Shown piece by piece: positions 26,075 through 34,632 of a stretch of DNA of 64,000 nt. Both the position numbers and the translations under genes were made by a program. The stretch is from Neorhizobium sp. UBA3556. GTDB taxonomy: Bacteria; Pseudomonadota; Alphaproteobacteria; Rhizobiales; Rhizobiaceae. Within the stretch, counting starts at the first letter, position 1. The number at the start of each line of letters is the position of its first letter. Location: contig DFNX01000001.1 in the NCBI GenBank assembly GCA_002376235.1, positions 124,001 through 188,000 on the forward strand, written 5' to 3'. The notes under the pieces are model-generated. The model saw only the letters and a program-made list of their open reading frames with translations. It was not told the DNA's origin and did no database searches.

Positions 26075-26857
26075 ATGCTCGTACTGCCTCCTCGAAAAAC
26101 GGATCTGCTTCCGGTCCTCGTCGTCCTCCATCAGGAACGCTCATCCTCCGGTCGTGTAGGCCAGATGCTGCTCGAAAAGGGCTTTCCGCTCGATATCCGC
26201 CGACCGGTTCTGGGCGAGGCATTGCCGCAAACGCTCGCCGGACATTCCGGCGCTGTCATCTTCGGCGGCCCGATGAGCGCCAACGATCCCGAGCCCTTTG
26301 TCCGAGAGGAAATCGACTGGATCGGCGTGCCGCTGAAAGAGAACAAGCCCTATCTCGGCATCTGCCTCGGAGCCCAGATGATGGTGCGCCATCTTGGCGG
26401 CAAGGTGAAGGCGAGAGATGGCGAGGTTACCGAAATCGGCTGGTACCCTCTGCGCCCAACCGAACATGGCCGCCTGCTGATGCGCTGGCCGAAGATGGTC
26501 TACCATTTCCACCGCGAAGGTTTCGACATTCCGCGCGGCGTCAAACTTCTGGCGGAAGGCGACGCATATCCCAACCAGGCGATCCGTTACGGCGACAATG
26601 CCTGGGGCGTGCAGTTCCACGCGGAACTGACCCGTGCAATGATGCAACGCTGGGTCGTCCATGGCGCGGAGCGCTTCACCATGCCGAATGCGCAGCAGGG
26701 CAACGAGCATCTCGAAGGCCGCATGATGTTCGACGCGCCGCTCAAGGCCTGGCTATCGGAATTCCTCGATCTGGTGTTCCTGGACAAACAGTCGGAAAAC
26801 GCCACCGCTCCTCGATACGGATCATCGATGCCGCTAACGGAAGTCGCGCAAAGCTGA
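26075..26857 (+). CDS. class I glutamine amidotransferase
   Basis: A 260-residue GATase-1 domain protein. The triad is visible: nucleophile C97 in LGICLGAQMM, and H182/E184 in WGVQFHAEL. It lacks a fused synthetase domain, unlike GuaA or CarA, so it belongs to the stand-alone GMP-synthase-like amidotransferase group whose members hydrolyse gamma-glutamyl bonds or serve unknown partners. It begins three bases after terB with AAGGA six to seven bases before the ATG. It is the last gene of the heme cluster. A link with heme synthesis is positional only. Confidence 0.86.
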   Translation: MLVLPPRKTDLLPVLVVLHQERSSSGRVGQMLLEKGFPLDIRRPVLGEALPQTLAGHSGAVIFGGPMSANDPEPFVREEIDWIGVPLKENKPYLGICLGAQMMVRHLGGKVKARDGEVTEIGWYPLRPTEHGRLLMRWPKMVYHFHREGFDIPRGVKLLAEGDAYPNQAIRYGDNAWGVQFHAELTRAMMQRWVVHGAERFTMPNAQQGNEHLEGRMMFDAPLKAWLSEFLDLVFLDKQSENATAPRYGSSMPLTEVAQS

Positions 26858-26999
26858 AACGCGACAAGGAAAGGCTCTAAAAGCCGCATCAATGTGCGTC
26901 ATCTCTGTATTGTGGAGAAATGCGCCTTTCTACTTAGCTGTGGCTTAAGACTCATTCCCTAATATTCACCCTGTTCCAGCGGGGGGTGATGAGGGGACC

Positions 27000-28082
27000 A
27001 TGTCTTTCAATGTGAATTCCGCAAATCCGGCGAGCCGGAACGGCGATATCGTGTCCGTGCAGTATATCCGAGCGATCGCCGCCCTGACCGTACTTGTGAC
27101 CCATTCCTTTCAATGGCCATTGCCGGAGATAGACTTCTTTCTTCTCAAAAGCGGAAGATTTGGCGTCGATATCTTCTTCGTCGTCAGCGGCTTCATCATC
27201 ACACTGATTGCAGGCTCCGGCACATTCGATCCGCGCAAATTTCTCGCCCGCCGCGCAAGACGCATCGTTCCGGCCTATTGGGTGGCGACACTTCTGGTGG
27301 TTGCTCTTGCGCTTGCCATGCCTGCGCAGTTCCGCTCCACCGTGCCGACGATTGAGGGTTTCATCAAGTCGCTATTCTTCATCCCCTCGGAAGCCCCCAA
27401 GGCGCCGCTCCTGCTTCTCGGCTGGACGCTGAATTACGAAGCATTCTTCTACCTGGTCTTCGCCTGCACTTTCTTTCTGAAGAGCGAATGGCGAACGGTG
27501 ACGCAAATCCTGGCATTGAGCGCGCTTGTCGCCATCGGCCAGTTCCTGCCTGAACAGGGCTATCTGACACGCTTTTACGCCAGCCCAAGCCTGATCGGCT
27601 TCATGATGGGTCTTCTGCTCGCTCAGAGCTACCGGCACGGCCTGATCGATCGTATCCGCGGCGTGTGGATGGCGATGCTCGCTATTGCCGTCATCGCTCT
27701 TGCAACGGCTTACTACATCCTGCCATGGAACAGCCCCGATAGCGCACCGCTGCATGTCCATCTGATCCTGTCTCTGCTCAGTACGCTCTTCGTCGCCGGT
27801 TTCCTTGCCGTCGAAAGGAATGGCTATCTGCCCAGCTTTCCAGTGGCAAAGTTCCTGGGTGACGCCTCCTATTCCATCTATCTCTTTCACCTGTTCCCGC
27901 TCGGCGCCTTTTGGGCCGTTGCGCGAAAACTGTTCGATGTGACACCGCTTTACATGTACTTGCCGCTGGCCCTGGCCTGCAGTCTGGGGGCACTTGTGTT
28001 CGGCACTATCTGCTACTGGCTGATCGAACGGCCCTTCCTCGCCCGCCGCGCGCGACCTGCACCGGTGCTGGCAAGTGCCTGA
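27000..28082 (+). CDS. acyltransferase 3 family membrane protein
   Basis: A 360-residue integral membrane O-acyltransferase with about ten helices. The catalytic histidine is in TVLVTHSFQWP (H35), and RRIVPAYW is the conserved Arg motif of the second region. Such proteins move acetyl or other acyl groups across the membrane to sugars of exopolysaccharide, LPS or Nod factors (ExoZ, OafA, NodX relatives). GAGGGG lies a few bases before the ATG. The stop is directly followed by the ATG of a secreted SGNH esterase, so the two probably act together on the same polymer. The acceptor cannot be read from sequence. Confidence 0.9.
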   Translation: MSFNVNSANPASRNGDIVSVQYIRAIAALTVLVTHSFQWPLPEIDFFLLKSGRFGVDIFFVVSGFIITLIAGSGTFDPRKFLARRARRIVPAYWVATLLVVALALAMPAQFRSTVPTIEGFIKSLFFIPSEAPKAPLLLLGWTLNYEAFFYLVFACTFFLKSEWRTVTQILALSALVAIGQFLPEQGYLTRFYASPSLIGFMMGLLLAQSYRHGLIDRIRGVWMAMLAIAVIALATAYYILPWNSPDSAPLHVHLILSLLSTLFVAGFLAVERNGYLPSFPVAKFLGDASYSIYLFHLFPLGAFWAVARKLFDVTPLYMYLPLALACSLGALVFGTICYWLIERPFLARRARPAPVLASA

Positions 28083-29261
28083 ATGAAGACGGCCTCGGTG
28101 ATGAAACGACGCGATCTTCTGGCAATTGCGGCAATACTTGCCACGACAACCTCCCTTGGAGCCGCCGAAACCGTGCAACTTTCGGATACCGTGATTAGGC
28201 GGTCCCAACTTTCGCTTGGCGATCCCGCCCGTTTCAAGCGCGTCTTTGACCGCGCCAAACGCGGGGAGACAATCAGGATCGGCTTCATCGGCGGTTCGAT
28301 CACCGCCGGCGCGATCGCCAGCGCTCCGGCAAACGGCTATGCCGCGCGCGTTTCCGACTGGTGGCGGAAGACATTCCCGAAAGCCCGGATTGAGATGGTC
28401 AACGCCGCGATCGGCGGAACCGGCTCGCTCTATGGCAGCCTGCGGGTGGAACAGGACTTTCTCTCCCACGACCTCGATGCGGTGATCATCGAGTTTGCCG
28501 TCAACGACGCCTGGACGGACCAGGAACCGTTCGAAAGCCTCGTCCGTCATGTTCTGGCCTCCTCGCTCGATATCGCCGTCATGCTGCTATTCATGGTCTA
28601 TGACCACGGCGGCAACGAACAGGAATGGCAGCAGAAGATCGGCGCATATTATGATCTGCCGATGGTCAGCTTTCGGGATGCCGTCTGGCCGGAATTGCAA
28701 TCGGGGCGACTGAAGGTGAAGGACATTCTGGTCGATATCGTTCATCCGAATGACACCGGACATCGCATCACCGCAGAACTGGTGACAACGCAACTGGACA
28801 GCTTACGAAATGCCGAAGCGATCGGCGCGTCCAGCCCAGCCCTTCCTTCGCCCCTGTATGGCAATCGTTTCCAAAACGCCCACTGGATCGGTGCAACCAG
28901 ACTGAAACCGCAAAACAGCAACGGCTGGACCCTGACCAGAACCGACGATCCACCACCGCACGCGCTTGGCCCGGACATATGGCTGACAGAGCCGGGCGTC
29001 GAAACGCCTCTGTCTCTCGACTGGCAAGGCACAGGACTTGTTGCCGTGATGTGGCTGGAGAACGGCGACACCAATCCAGTCACGCTCGAAATCGACGGTA
29101 AGCCGGCTCAGATCATCACCACGCAGACCCAGCCACGACGCAATGTCGTGACGGTGGCGCTCGACCTGCCGAAGGGAAAGCACAGCTTTTCCATCAACCG
29201 CAAGCTCGGCATCGACGCCCGGCCACCCTTTGGCCTGTATGGTATCGGGATTATTCCCTAA
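28083..29261 (+). CDS. secreted SGNH/GDSL-family hydrolase or acyl transferase
   Basis: A 392-residue exported protein. The N-terminus (MKRRDLLAIAAILATT from residue 7) is a signal peptide with a twin-arginine-like start. The SGNH blocks are seen: nucleophile S72 in GFIGGSITAG, N141 in EFAVNDAW, and D218/H221 in VDIVHPNDTGH. The C-terminal 150 residues are beta-rich and could be a carbohydrate-binding or jelly-roll module. The ATG at 28083 abuts the acyltransferase stop; ATG 28101 is an alternative start. It may complete transfer of acyl groups to a periplasmic glycan, as SGNH domains do in OafB-type proteins, or remove them. Its stop overlaps that of the convergent MFS gene. Confidence 0.85.
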   Translation: MKTASVMKRRDLLAIAAILATTTSLGAAETVQLSDTVIRRSQLSLGDPARFKRVFDRAKRGETIRIGFIGGSITAGAIASAPANGYAARVSDWWRKTFPKARIEMVNAAIGGTGSLYGSLRVEQDFLSHDLDAVIIEFAVNDAWTDQEPFESLVRHVLASSLDIAVMLLFMVYDHGGNEQEWQQKIGAYYDLPMVSFRDAVWPELQSGRLKVKDILVDIVHPNDTGHRITAELVTTQLDSLRNAEAIGASSPALPSPLYGNRFQNAHWIGATRLKPQNSNGWTLTRTDDPPPHALGPDIWLTEPGVETPLSLDWQGTGLVAVMWLENGDTNPVTLEIDGKPAQIITTQTQPRRNVVTVALDLPKGKHSFSINRKLGIDARPPFGLYGIGIIP

Positions 29262-30493
29262 CGCTCTGGCGCTTCCAGCGTGTCGATCTTCCTGAGCTTC
29301 GAGAAGCCGAGTGCCCAGATGACGGTGACGGCAAGCGTGCCGACGCCGCCGATGACGACTGCCGGCACAGCACCGATGAAATGCGCCATCGTGCCGGCGC
29401 GGAACTCGCCGAGTTCGTTGGAAGCCCCGACGAAGACCATGTTGACGGCATTGACCCGCCCGCGCACCTCATCCGGCGTCCAGAGCGCAATCAACGTTTC
29501 GCGGACATAGACGGAAATCATGTCGGCCGCGCCCATGATCATCAGCGAAACGATGGACAGCCACGGCGTGGCCGATAGGCCGAAGATCAGCGTGCCGAGA
29601 CCGAAAAAGCCGACGCCGACGAACATCGCGGTCCCGGCATGATGGCGGATCGGATGGAAGGCAAGCCATACGGCGACTACGATCGCACCAATGCCCGGTG
29701 CGGCGCGCAACAGACCGAGACCCCATGGGCCAAGTTCCAGGACATCGCGGGCAAACACCGGCATGAGCGCCACCGCACCGCCGAGAAGGACGGCGAACAG
29801 ATCGAGCGATATCGCGCCGAGAACCACTTTTTCGCTGAAGATGAAGCGGAAACCGGCAAGCAGATGCGCGACATTGACCTTGGATGCCGAGGTCCGCTGC
29901 GCCGGCTTAGGGATCATGAAGACAAGCAGTGCAGCAAGCGTGAGCAGGACGAACGCCACGATATAGGCCGCCGTCGCGTTCAGCCCGTAGAGCAGGCCAC
30001 CGAAGACCGGGCCAAGAATGGAGGCAGTCTGCCAGGAAGACGAATTCCAGGCGATCGCATTGGCAAGATCCTTCTCCGGCACGAGGTTCGGCCCGAGCGA
30101 TTGTACCGCCGGCCCCATGAAGGCACGCTCGATGCCGAAGACGACGAGGATGGCGAAGACCAGCCAGGGCGTGAATGCGCCGACGACGGTCAGCCCCAGA
30201 AGCGCCGCCGCGCAGGCCGCACCGACGACCATGCAGATCGCCATGATCATGCGGCGGTTATACCGATCGGCCACCGTGCCCGTCACAAGGATAAGAAGCA
30301 GCGACGGCAGGAACTGGAACAACCCGATCAGCCCCAGATAGAGCGGGTTGCGGGTCTCGTCATACATCTGCCAGCCAACCGAAACGCTGATGATCTGGAT
30401 GGCAAAGGCGGCGAAGAACCGCGACAGGAAGAACTTTGTGTAGGACGAATGGCGAAAGGCTGCAAAACGGTCGCCGGAGGCGGGAATGGACAT
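29258..30493 (-). CDS. MFS transporter (enterobactin-exporter-like)
   Basis: A 411-residue major facilitator protein with 12 predicted helices. It has the family loop GTVADRYNRRMIM between helices 2 and 3, and the central MIPKPAQR loop before the second half. The sequence fits the MFS_3/DUF894 group, which includes EntS-like exporters; substrates are not known for most members. It stands as a single gene between convergent SGNH and divergent YggT genes. It contains no obvious frameshift. Siderophore or drug export would be a guess from the family. Confidence 0.87.
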   Translation of the reverse strand: MSIPASGDRFAAFRHSSYTKFFLSRFFAAFAIQIISVSVGWQMYDETRNPLYLGLIGLFQFLPSLLLILVTGTVADRYNRRMIMAICMVVGAACAAALLGLTVVGAFTPWLVFAILVVFGIERAFMGPAVQSLGPNLVPEKDLANAIAWNSSSWQTASILGPVFGGLLYGLNATAAYIVAFVLLTLAALLVFMIPKPAQRTSASKVNVAHLLAGFRFIFSEKVVLGAISLDLFAVLLGGAVALMPVFARDVLELGPWGLGLLRAAPGIGAIVVAVWLAFHPIRHHAGTAMFVGVGFFGLGTLIFGLSATPWLSIVSLMIMGAADMISVYVRETLIALWTPDEVRGRVNAVNMVFVGASNELGEFRAGTMAHFIGAVPAVVIGGVGTLAVTVIWALGFSKLRKIDTLEAPER

Positions 30494-30682
30494 CGCAAAA
30501 GTCTCTCGGTGGGACCGTCGGTATGAAATGCTAGAGTGCCGCCGTTAAACATGCTGAAACTGCGGCGGGCGCGACACTTGCCCGTTAGTTCCCCAATGTC
30601 TACATGTCTGTCAACTTGGAATTTGTGGGCCGACCGCCGCGATCTTGAAGGATGCGGCCTGGCAACAAGATTGGAGACCTGA

Positions 30683-30973
30683 ATGCTCGCCCTGTTTCAG
30701 ACCATTGACCTGGCCTTGAACCTCTACACCTGGATCCTGATCGCCAGCGCCATCTTCTCCTGGCTCTACGCCTTCAACGTCATCAATTCGAGCAATCAGT
30801 TCGTCGATGCCATCGGCCGTTTCCTCTATAATGTCACCGAGCCGGTCCTGCGCCCGATCCGCCGCATCATGCCGAACCTCGGCGGCATCGACATTTCCCC
30901 GATCATCGTGCTGCTGCTGATCTTCTTCCTGCGCTCCTTCATGTGGAATTCGCTGTTCCCGCTCTTCGTGTGA
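30683..30973 (+). CDS. YggT family membrane protein
   Basis: A 96-residue protein with two membrane helices (about 5-28 and 72-93) and the conserved segment ADAIGRFLYNVTEPVLRPIRRIMP-like block around residues 52-68, with GGIDISPIIVLLLIFFL after it. YggT proteins have been linked with potassium uptake, osmotic stress and division plane placement in other bacteria. The gene overlaps the next one by four bases and forms a pair with the DUF167 gene that is conserved in most proteobacteria. Confidence 0.9.
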   Translation: MLALFQTIDLALNLYTWILIASAIFSWLYAFNVINSSNQFVDAIGRFLYNVTEPVLRPIRRIMPNLGGIDISPIIVLLLIFFLRSFMWNSLFPLFV

Positions 30974-31278
30974 GCGCGATAAGCCTCTACTCCGATCACA
31001 TAAGGCTGAGCATCAAGCTCACCCCGAATGGCGGCCGCGACGCGATCGACGGCATCGAGAGGGATGCTGAGGGGCACGCATTTCTGAAAGCGCGTGTCTC
31101 TGCCGTGCCGGAAGACGGCAAGGCCAACAAGGCACTGATCGCGCTTCTATCCAAGAAACTGCGTGTGCCGAAAAGCTCCGTATCTTTCGTCTCCGGTGAA
31201 ACGGCACGTAAAAAAATCCTCCGGATCGATGGCGACCCGGAGGATTTGAAAGCGAAGATCGAAGGTCTGATGACCTGA
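30970..31278 (+). CDS. DUF167 (YggU) family protein
   Basis: A 102-residue cytoplasmic protein of the DUF167/YggU family. Motifs are KLTPNGGRDAIDG, LKARVSAVPEDGKANKALIALLSK and VSFVSGETARKKILRI. The function is unknown. The start used is GTG at 30970, whose GTGA overlaps the yggT stop in the usual coupled style. An ATG 27 bases upstream lies within yggT and would add residues that do not resemble the family. Confidence 0.85.
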   Translation: MSAISLYSDHIRLSIKLTPNGGRDAIDGIERDAEGHAFLKARVSAVPEDGKANKALIALLSKKLRVPKSSVSFVSGETARKKILRIDGDPEDLKAKIEGLMT

Positions 31279-31307
31279 TTACTTCTGAGCCCGATTACTT
31301 CTGAGCC
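31277..31307. repeat. tandem 15-base duplication at the 3' end of ppa
   Basis: GATTACTTCTGAGCC occurs at 31277-31291 and again at 31293-31307 with a 16-base period. The second copy codes the last codons and stop of ppa on the minus strand, so the first is a spare copy of the gene end. It looks like slipped-strand duplication and creates a second in-line TAA. Confidence 0.8.
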
Positions 31308-31828
31308 TTGTAGCGGTCGATCGCTTCGACGATCAGCCGCTTGGCGGTGTCGACATCCTGCCAACCACCGATCTTGACCCACTTGCCGGGCTCAAGATCC
31401 TTGTAGTGCTCAAAGAAGTGCTCGATCTGCTTCAGCGTGATTTCCGGCAGATCGGTATAGTTCTTGATCTTGTCGTAACGCTGGGTCAGCTTCGGAACCG
31501 GAACGGCCAGGATCTTCTCATCCTTGCCGCCATCGTCTTCCATGATCATCACGCCGATCGGACGAACATTGATGACGCAGCCCGGAACCAGCGGACGGGT
31601 GTTGCAGATCAGAACGTCGCACGGGTCACCGTCTTCGGAAAGCGTGTGCGGGATGAAGCCGTAGTTACCCGGATAGGTCATCGGGGTGTAGAGAAAGCGG
31701 TCGACGATCAGTGCACCGGCTTCCTTGTCCATCTCGTACTTGATCGGCTGACCGCCAACCGGCACCTCGACGATGACGTTGACGTCTTCAGGCGGGTTCT
31801 TGCCGATGGAAATTGCATCGATACGCAT
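31295..31828 (-). CDS. ppa: inorganic pyrophosphatase (family I)
   Basis: Soluble Mg-dependent enzyme that hydrolyses pyrophosphate to orthophosphate and so drives biosynthesis. The 177-residue protein has the family I signature DGDPCDVL, preceded by NYGFIPHTLSE, with EVPVGGQPIKYEMDKE at the N-terminus and LTQRYDKIKNYTDLPE later. ATG 31828 is used because GAGGA lies at good distance; an upstream in-frame TTG would overlap this ribosome site. The coding end is duplicated just downstream. It is a single gene convergent with the DUF167 gene. Confidence 0.97.
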   Translation of the reverse strand: MRIDAISIGKNPPEDVNVIVEVPVGGQPIKYEMDKEAGALIVDRFLYTPMTYPGNYGFIPHTLSEDGDPCDVLICNTRPLVPGCVINVRPIGVMIMEDDGGKDEKILAVPVPKLTQRYDKIKNYTDLPEITLKQIEHFFEHYKDLEPGKWVKIGGWQDVDTAKRLIVEAIDRYKAQK

Positions 31829-31964
31829 CGTGATCCTCAATTAGGTTCAATTCACTGAAGCGTCGATAGCGAAAATCCGGCTCCAAGGCAATAAGCCATT
31901 GAATTGACGGGGGCCGGAGAAGCCAGGAGAGGAACGTTATTCCTCGGCACGCCTCAAGGCCACA

Positions 31965-32474
31965 TTAATTCTGCCAGACGAAGCCGACTTTCTTCAGCTG
32001 CGAACCACCGAAATCCTCCATCCCCTCGACGGCATCATTGCCGCCGTGACGGCGGAAGAAGCGGATCGCATGATCGCTGTCCTCAAGGCACCAGACGACC
32101 AGACCGCGGCAGCCGAGCGAAGTCAAAAGCTTTCGGCTTTCGCCGAAGAGGCGTCGCCCGAGTCCGATGCCCTGGAATTCCGGCCGCAGATAGATCTCGT
32201 AGATTTCGCCATCATAGGGCAGCGCCCGTGCGCGATTGAGGCCAACCGTCGCGTAACCGGCAATCTGGCCAGCGACATCGATGACGAGAAGCGTTGCCGG
32301 CCCGTCCGTCGCTTTGCGCCACCATTTTTCGCCGCGGCGCTCCAGCATCTGGATCAGCGGCTTGTGCGGAATAAGGCCCGCATAGGCCTGCACCCAGCTC
32401 TGCCGGTGTACATCCGAGATGGCTCGGGCATCCTGCGGATCGGCCCGCCGAACATCGATCGACAACGTCTTCAT
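31965..32474 (-). CDS. GNAT family N-acetyltransferase
   Basis: A 169-residue acetyl-CoA-dependent N-acetyltransferase. The CoA-binding motif A is LRPEFQGIGLGRRLF, preceded by the strand EIYEIY; the N-terminus RADPQDARAISDVHRQSW is the usual motif C/D region. The acceptor is not predictable. It stands alone. A CtrA-like site (32573-32589) lies about 100 bases upstream, between this gene and the typA terminator. No partner gene is near. Confidence 0.88.
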   Translation of the reverse strand: MKTLSIDVRRADPQDARAISDVHRQSWVQAYAGLIPHKPLIQMLERRGEKWWRKATDGPATLLVIDVAGQIAGYATVGLNRARALPYDGEIYEIYLRPEFQGIGLGRRLFGESRKLLTSLGCRGLVVWCLEDSDHAIRFFRRHGGNDAVEGMEDFGGSQLKKVGFVWQN

Positions 32475-32572
32475 AACGCGACTTTAGGTCCTGCTATGCG
32501 GGATCCGCCATCGGTCATTCATTAACCAGACGGATTGCCCACAGAGTTCTGATGGGGACAATACCTGCCAAG

Positions 32573-32589
32573 TTAACGCTTTTTTAACC
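32573..32589. promoter_or_regulatory. CtrA-like site TTAA-N7-TTAACC upstream of the GNAT gene
   Basis: TTAACGCTTTTTTAACC fits TTAA-N7-TTAAC, and the reverse strand also reads TTAA-N7-TTAAC. It lies about 100 bases before the GNAT start at 32474. A lone TTAACC half-site is at 32522-32527. Confidence 0.45.
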
Positions 32590-32632
32590 GCTGCCACAAG
32601 TCGTGTGATTTGCCAGACACAGAAAAACGGCA

Positions 32633-32663
32633 CAAGAAAAAAGCCCGGCTTTCGGCCGGGCTT
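32633..32663 (-). terminator. Rho-independent terminator after typA
   Basis: A 9-bp perfect stem AAGCCCGGC/GCCGGGCTT (32641-32663) with a five-base loop is followed on the minus strand by a run of T residues. It lies 25 bases past the typA stop. Confidence 0.9.
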
Positions 32664-32687
32664 TTCAGATGAGGATTGTCTCGAAGC

Positions 32688-34508
32688 TTAGAGAGCGGCC
32701 TTCGACTTGTCGAAGCGCTTGCGGTCGTTGGCGTCGAGATAGATCTTGCGCAGGCGGATCGACTTCGGCGTCACTTCCATCAGCTCGTCGTCCTGGATCC
32801 AGGAAAGAGCGCGGTCGAGCGTCATGCGGATCGGCGGGGTCAGGCGAACGGCTTCGTCCTTGCCGGCCGAACGGATGTTCGTCAGCTGCTTGCCCTTCAG
32901 AACGTTGACCTCAAGGTCGTTGTCACGGGTGTGGATACCGATGATCATGCCCATGTAAACCTTGTCGCCCGGCTCGATGATCATCGGGCCGCGGTCTTCG
33001 AGGTTGAACATGGCGTAAGCAACAGCTTCACCAGCCTGGTTGGACAGAAGAACGCCGTTGGTACGACCGGAGATCTCGCCCTTGTAAGGCTGGTAGTCGT
33101 TGAACAGGCGGTTCATGATCGCCGTGCCGCGCGTGTCGGTCAAAAGTTCCGACTGGTAGCCGATGAGGCCGCGGGTCGGAGCCAGGAACTTGAGGCGAAC
33201 GCGGCTGCCGCCCGAAGGACGCAGTTCGGTCATTTCAGCCTTGCGCTCGGACATCTTCTGAACGACGACGCCGGAATGTTCTTCATCGACGTCGATGACG
33301 ACTTCTTCGATCGGCTCCATGGTGACGCCGTTCTCGTCCTTGTGCATGACGACGCGCGGACGCGATACGGCAAGCTCAAAGCCTTCGCGGCGCATGGTTT
33401 CGATCAGAACGGCGAGCTGAAGTTCGCCGCGGCCGGATACGTAAAACGAATCCTTGCCTTCGGCTTCTTCGATCTTCAGTGCGACGTTGCCTTCGGCTTC
33501 CTTGTACAGGCGGTCACGGATGACGCGCGAGGTAACCTTGTCGCCTTCGGTGCCGGCGAGCGGCGAGTCGTTAACGATGAAGGACATGGTAACGGTCGGC
33601 GGGTCGATCGGCTGGGCCTGCATGGCGTCAGTGACCGACGGATCGCAGAACGTGTCGGCAACGGTGCCCTTGGAGAGACCGGCGATGGCGACGATGTCAC
33701 CTGCAACGGCTTCTTCGATCGGCTGACGTTCGATACCGCGGAATGCGAGGATCTTGGAGATACGGCCGGTTTCAACCGTCTTGCCGTCCTGGGACAGAAC
33801 CTTGACGGCCTGGTTCGGCTTGATCGAGCCGGAAGCAACGCGACCGGTGATGATGCGGCCGAGGAACGGGTTGGCTTCGAGAAGCGTACCGATCATGCGG
33901 AACGGGCCTTCTTCGACCTTCGGCTCCGGAACGTGCTTGAGAACGAGATCGAGCAACGGTGCCAGACCTTCGTCCTTCGGGCCTTCCGGGTTGACGTTCA
34001 TCCAGCCATCACGACCGGAACCGTAAAGGATCGGGAAGTCGAGCTGTTCGTCGGTGGCGTCGAGGTTTGCGAACAGGTCGAAAACTTCGTTGATGACTTC
34101 TTCGTGGCGGCCGTCCGGACGGTCGATCTTGTTGATCGCAACGATCGGCTTCAGACCAACCTTCAGAGCCTTGCCGACAACGAACTTCGTCTGCGGCATC
34201 GGGCCTTCAGAAGAGTCGACGAGAACGATCGCGCCATCCACCATCGACAGGATGCGCTCGACTTCGCCACCGAAGTCGGCGTGGCCGGGGGTGTCGACGA
34301 TGTTGACGCGAACGCCCTTCCATTCAACCGACGTCGCCTTGGCGAGAATGGTGATGCCGCGTTCCTTTTCGAGGTCGTTCGAGTCCATGACGCGTTCTGC
34401 AACGCGCTGGTTTTCGCGGAACGAGCCCGACTGTTTCAGGAGCTCGTCAACGAGCGTCGTTTTGCCATGGTCAACGTGCGCGATGATCGCGATGTTGCGA
34501 AGTGCCAT
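32688..34508 (-). CDS. typA: translational GTPase TypA/BipA
   Basis: Ribosome-associated GTPase of the EF-G class involved in stress and cold adaptation and in 50S assembly. The 606-residue protein begins MALRNIAIIAHVDHGKTTLVDELL (P-loop AHVDHGKTT, 10-18), has DTPGHADFGGEVERIL (G3), NKIDRPDGR (G4), a beta-barrel domain II, two alpha/beta domains, and the family C-terminal domain including GLSNQAGEAVAYAMFNLEDRG-like residues about 465-490. It is single and followed by a terminator. Confidence 0.97.
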   Translation of the reverse strand: MALRNIAIIAHVDHGKTTLVDELLKQSGSFRENQRVAERVMDSNDLEKERGITILAKATSVEWKGVRVNIVDTPGHADFGGEVERILSMVDGAIVLVDSSEGPMPQTKFVVGKALKVGLKPIVAINKIDRPDGRHEEVINEVFDLFANLDATDEQLDFPILYGSGRDGWMNVNPEGPKDEGLAPLLDLVLKHVPEPKVEEGPFRMIGTLLEANPFLGRIITGRVASGSIKPNQAVKVLSQDGKTVETGRISKILAFRGIERQPIEEAVAGDIVAIAGLSKGTVADTFCDPSVTDAMQAQPIDPPTVTMSFIVNDSPLAGTEGDKVTSRVIRDRLYKEAEGNVALKIEEAEGKDSFYVSGRGELQLAVLIETMRREGFELAVSRPRVVMHKDENGVTMEPIEEVVIDVDEEHSGVVVQKMSERKAEMTELRPSGGSRVRLKFLAPTRGLIGYQSELLTDTRGTAIMNRLFNDYQPYKGEISGRTNGVLLSNQAGEAVAYAMFNLEDRGPMIIEPGDKVYMGMIIGIHTRDNDLEVNVLKGKQLTNIRSAGKDEAVRLTPPIRMTLDRALSWIQDDELMEVTPKSIRLRKIYLDANDRKRFDKSKAAL

Positions 34509-34632
34509 ATTAGGGGTTCTCTGAAGTTGGGGCGCAACAATTCTTTGGCCACGCCAATTTCGTTGGCGCGCTCATACCCCGTTTTTTGCAAATGCGAAAG
34601 GGGGGCCAAGCGCAACGGTTGAAACCATGGGT

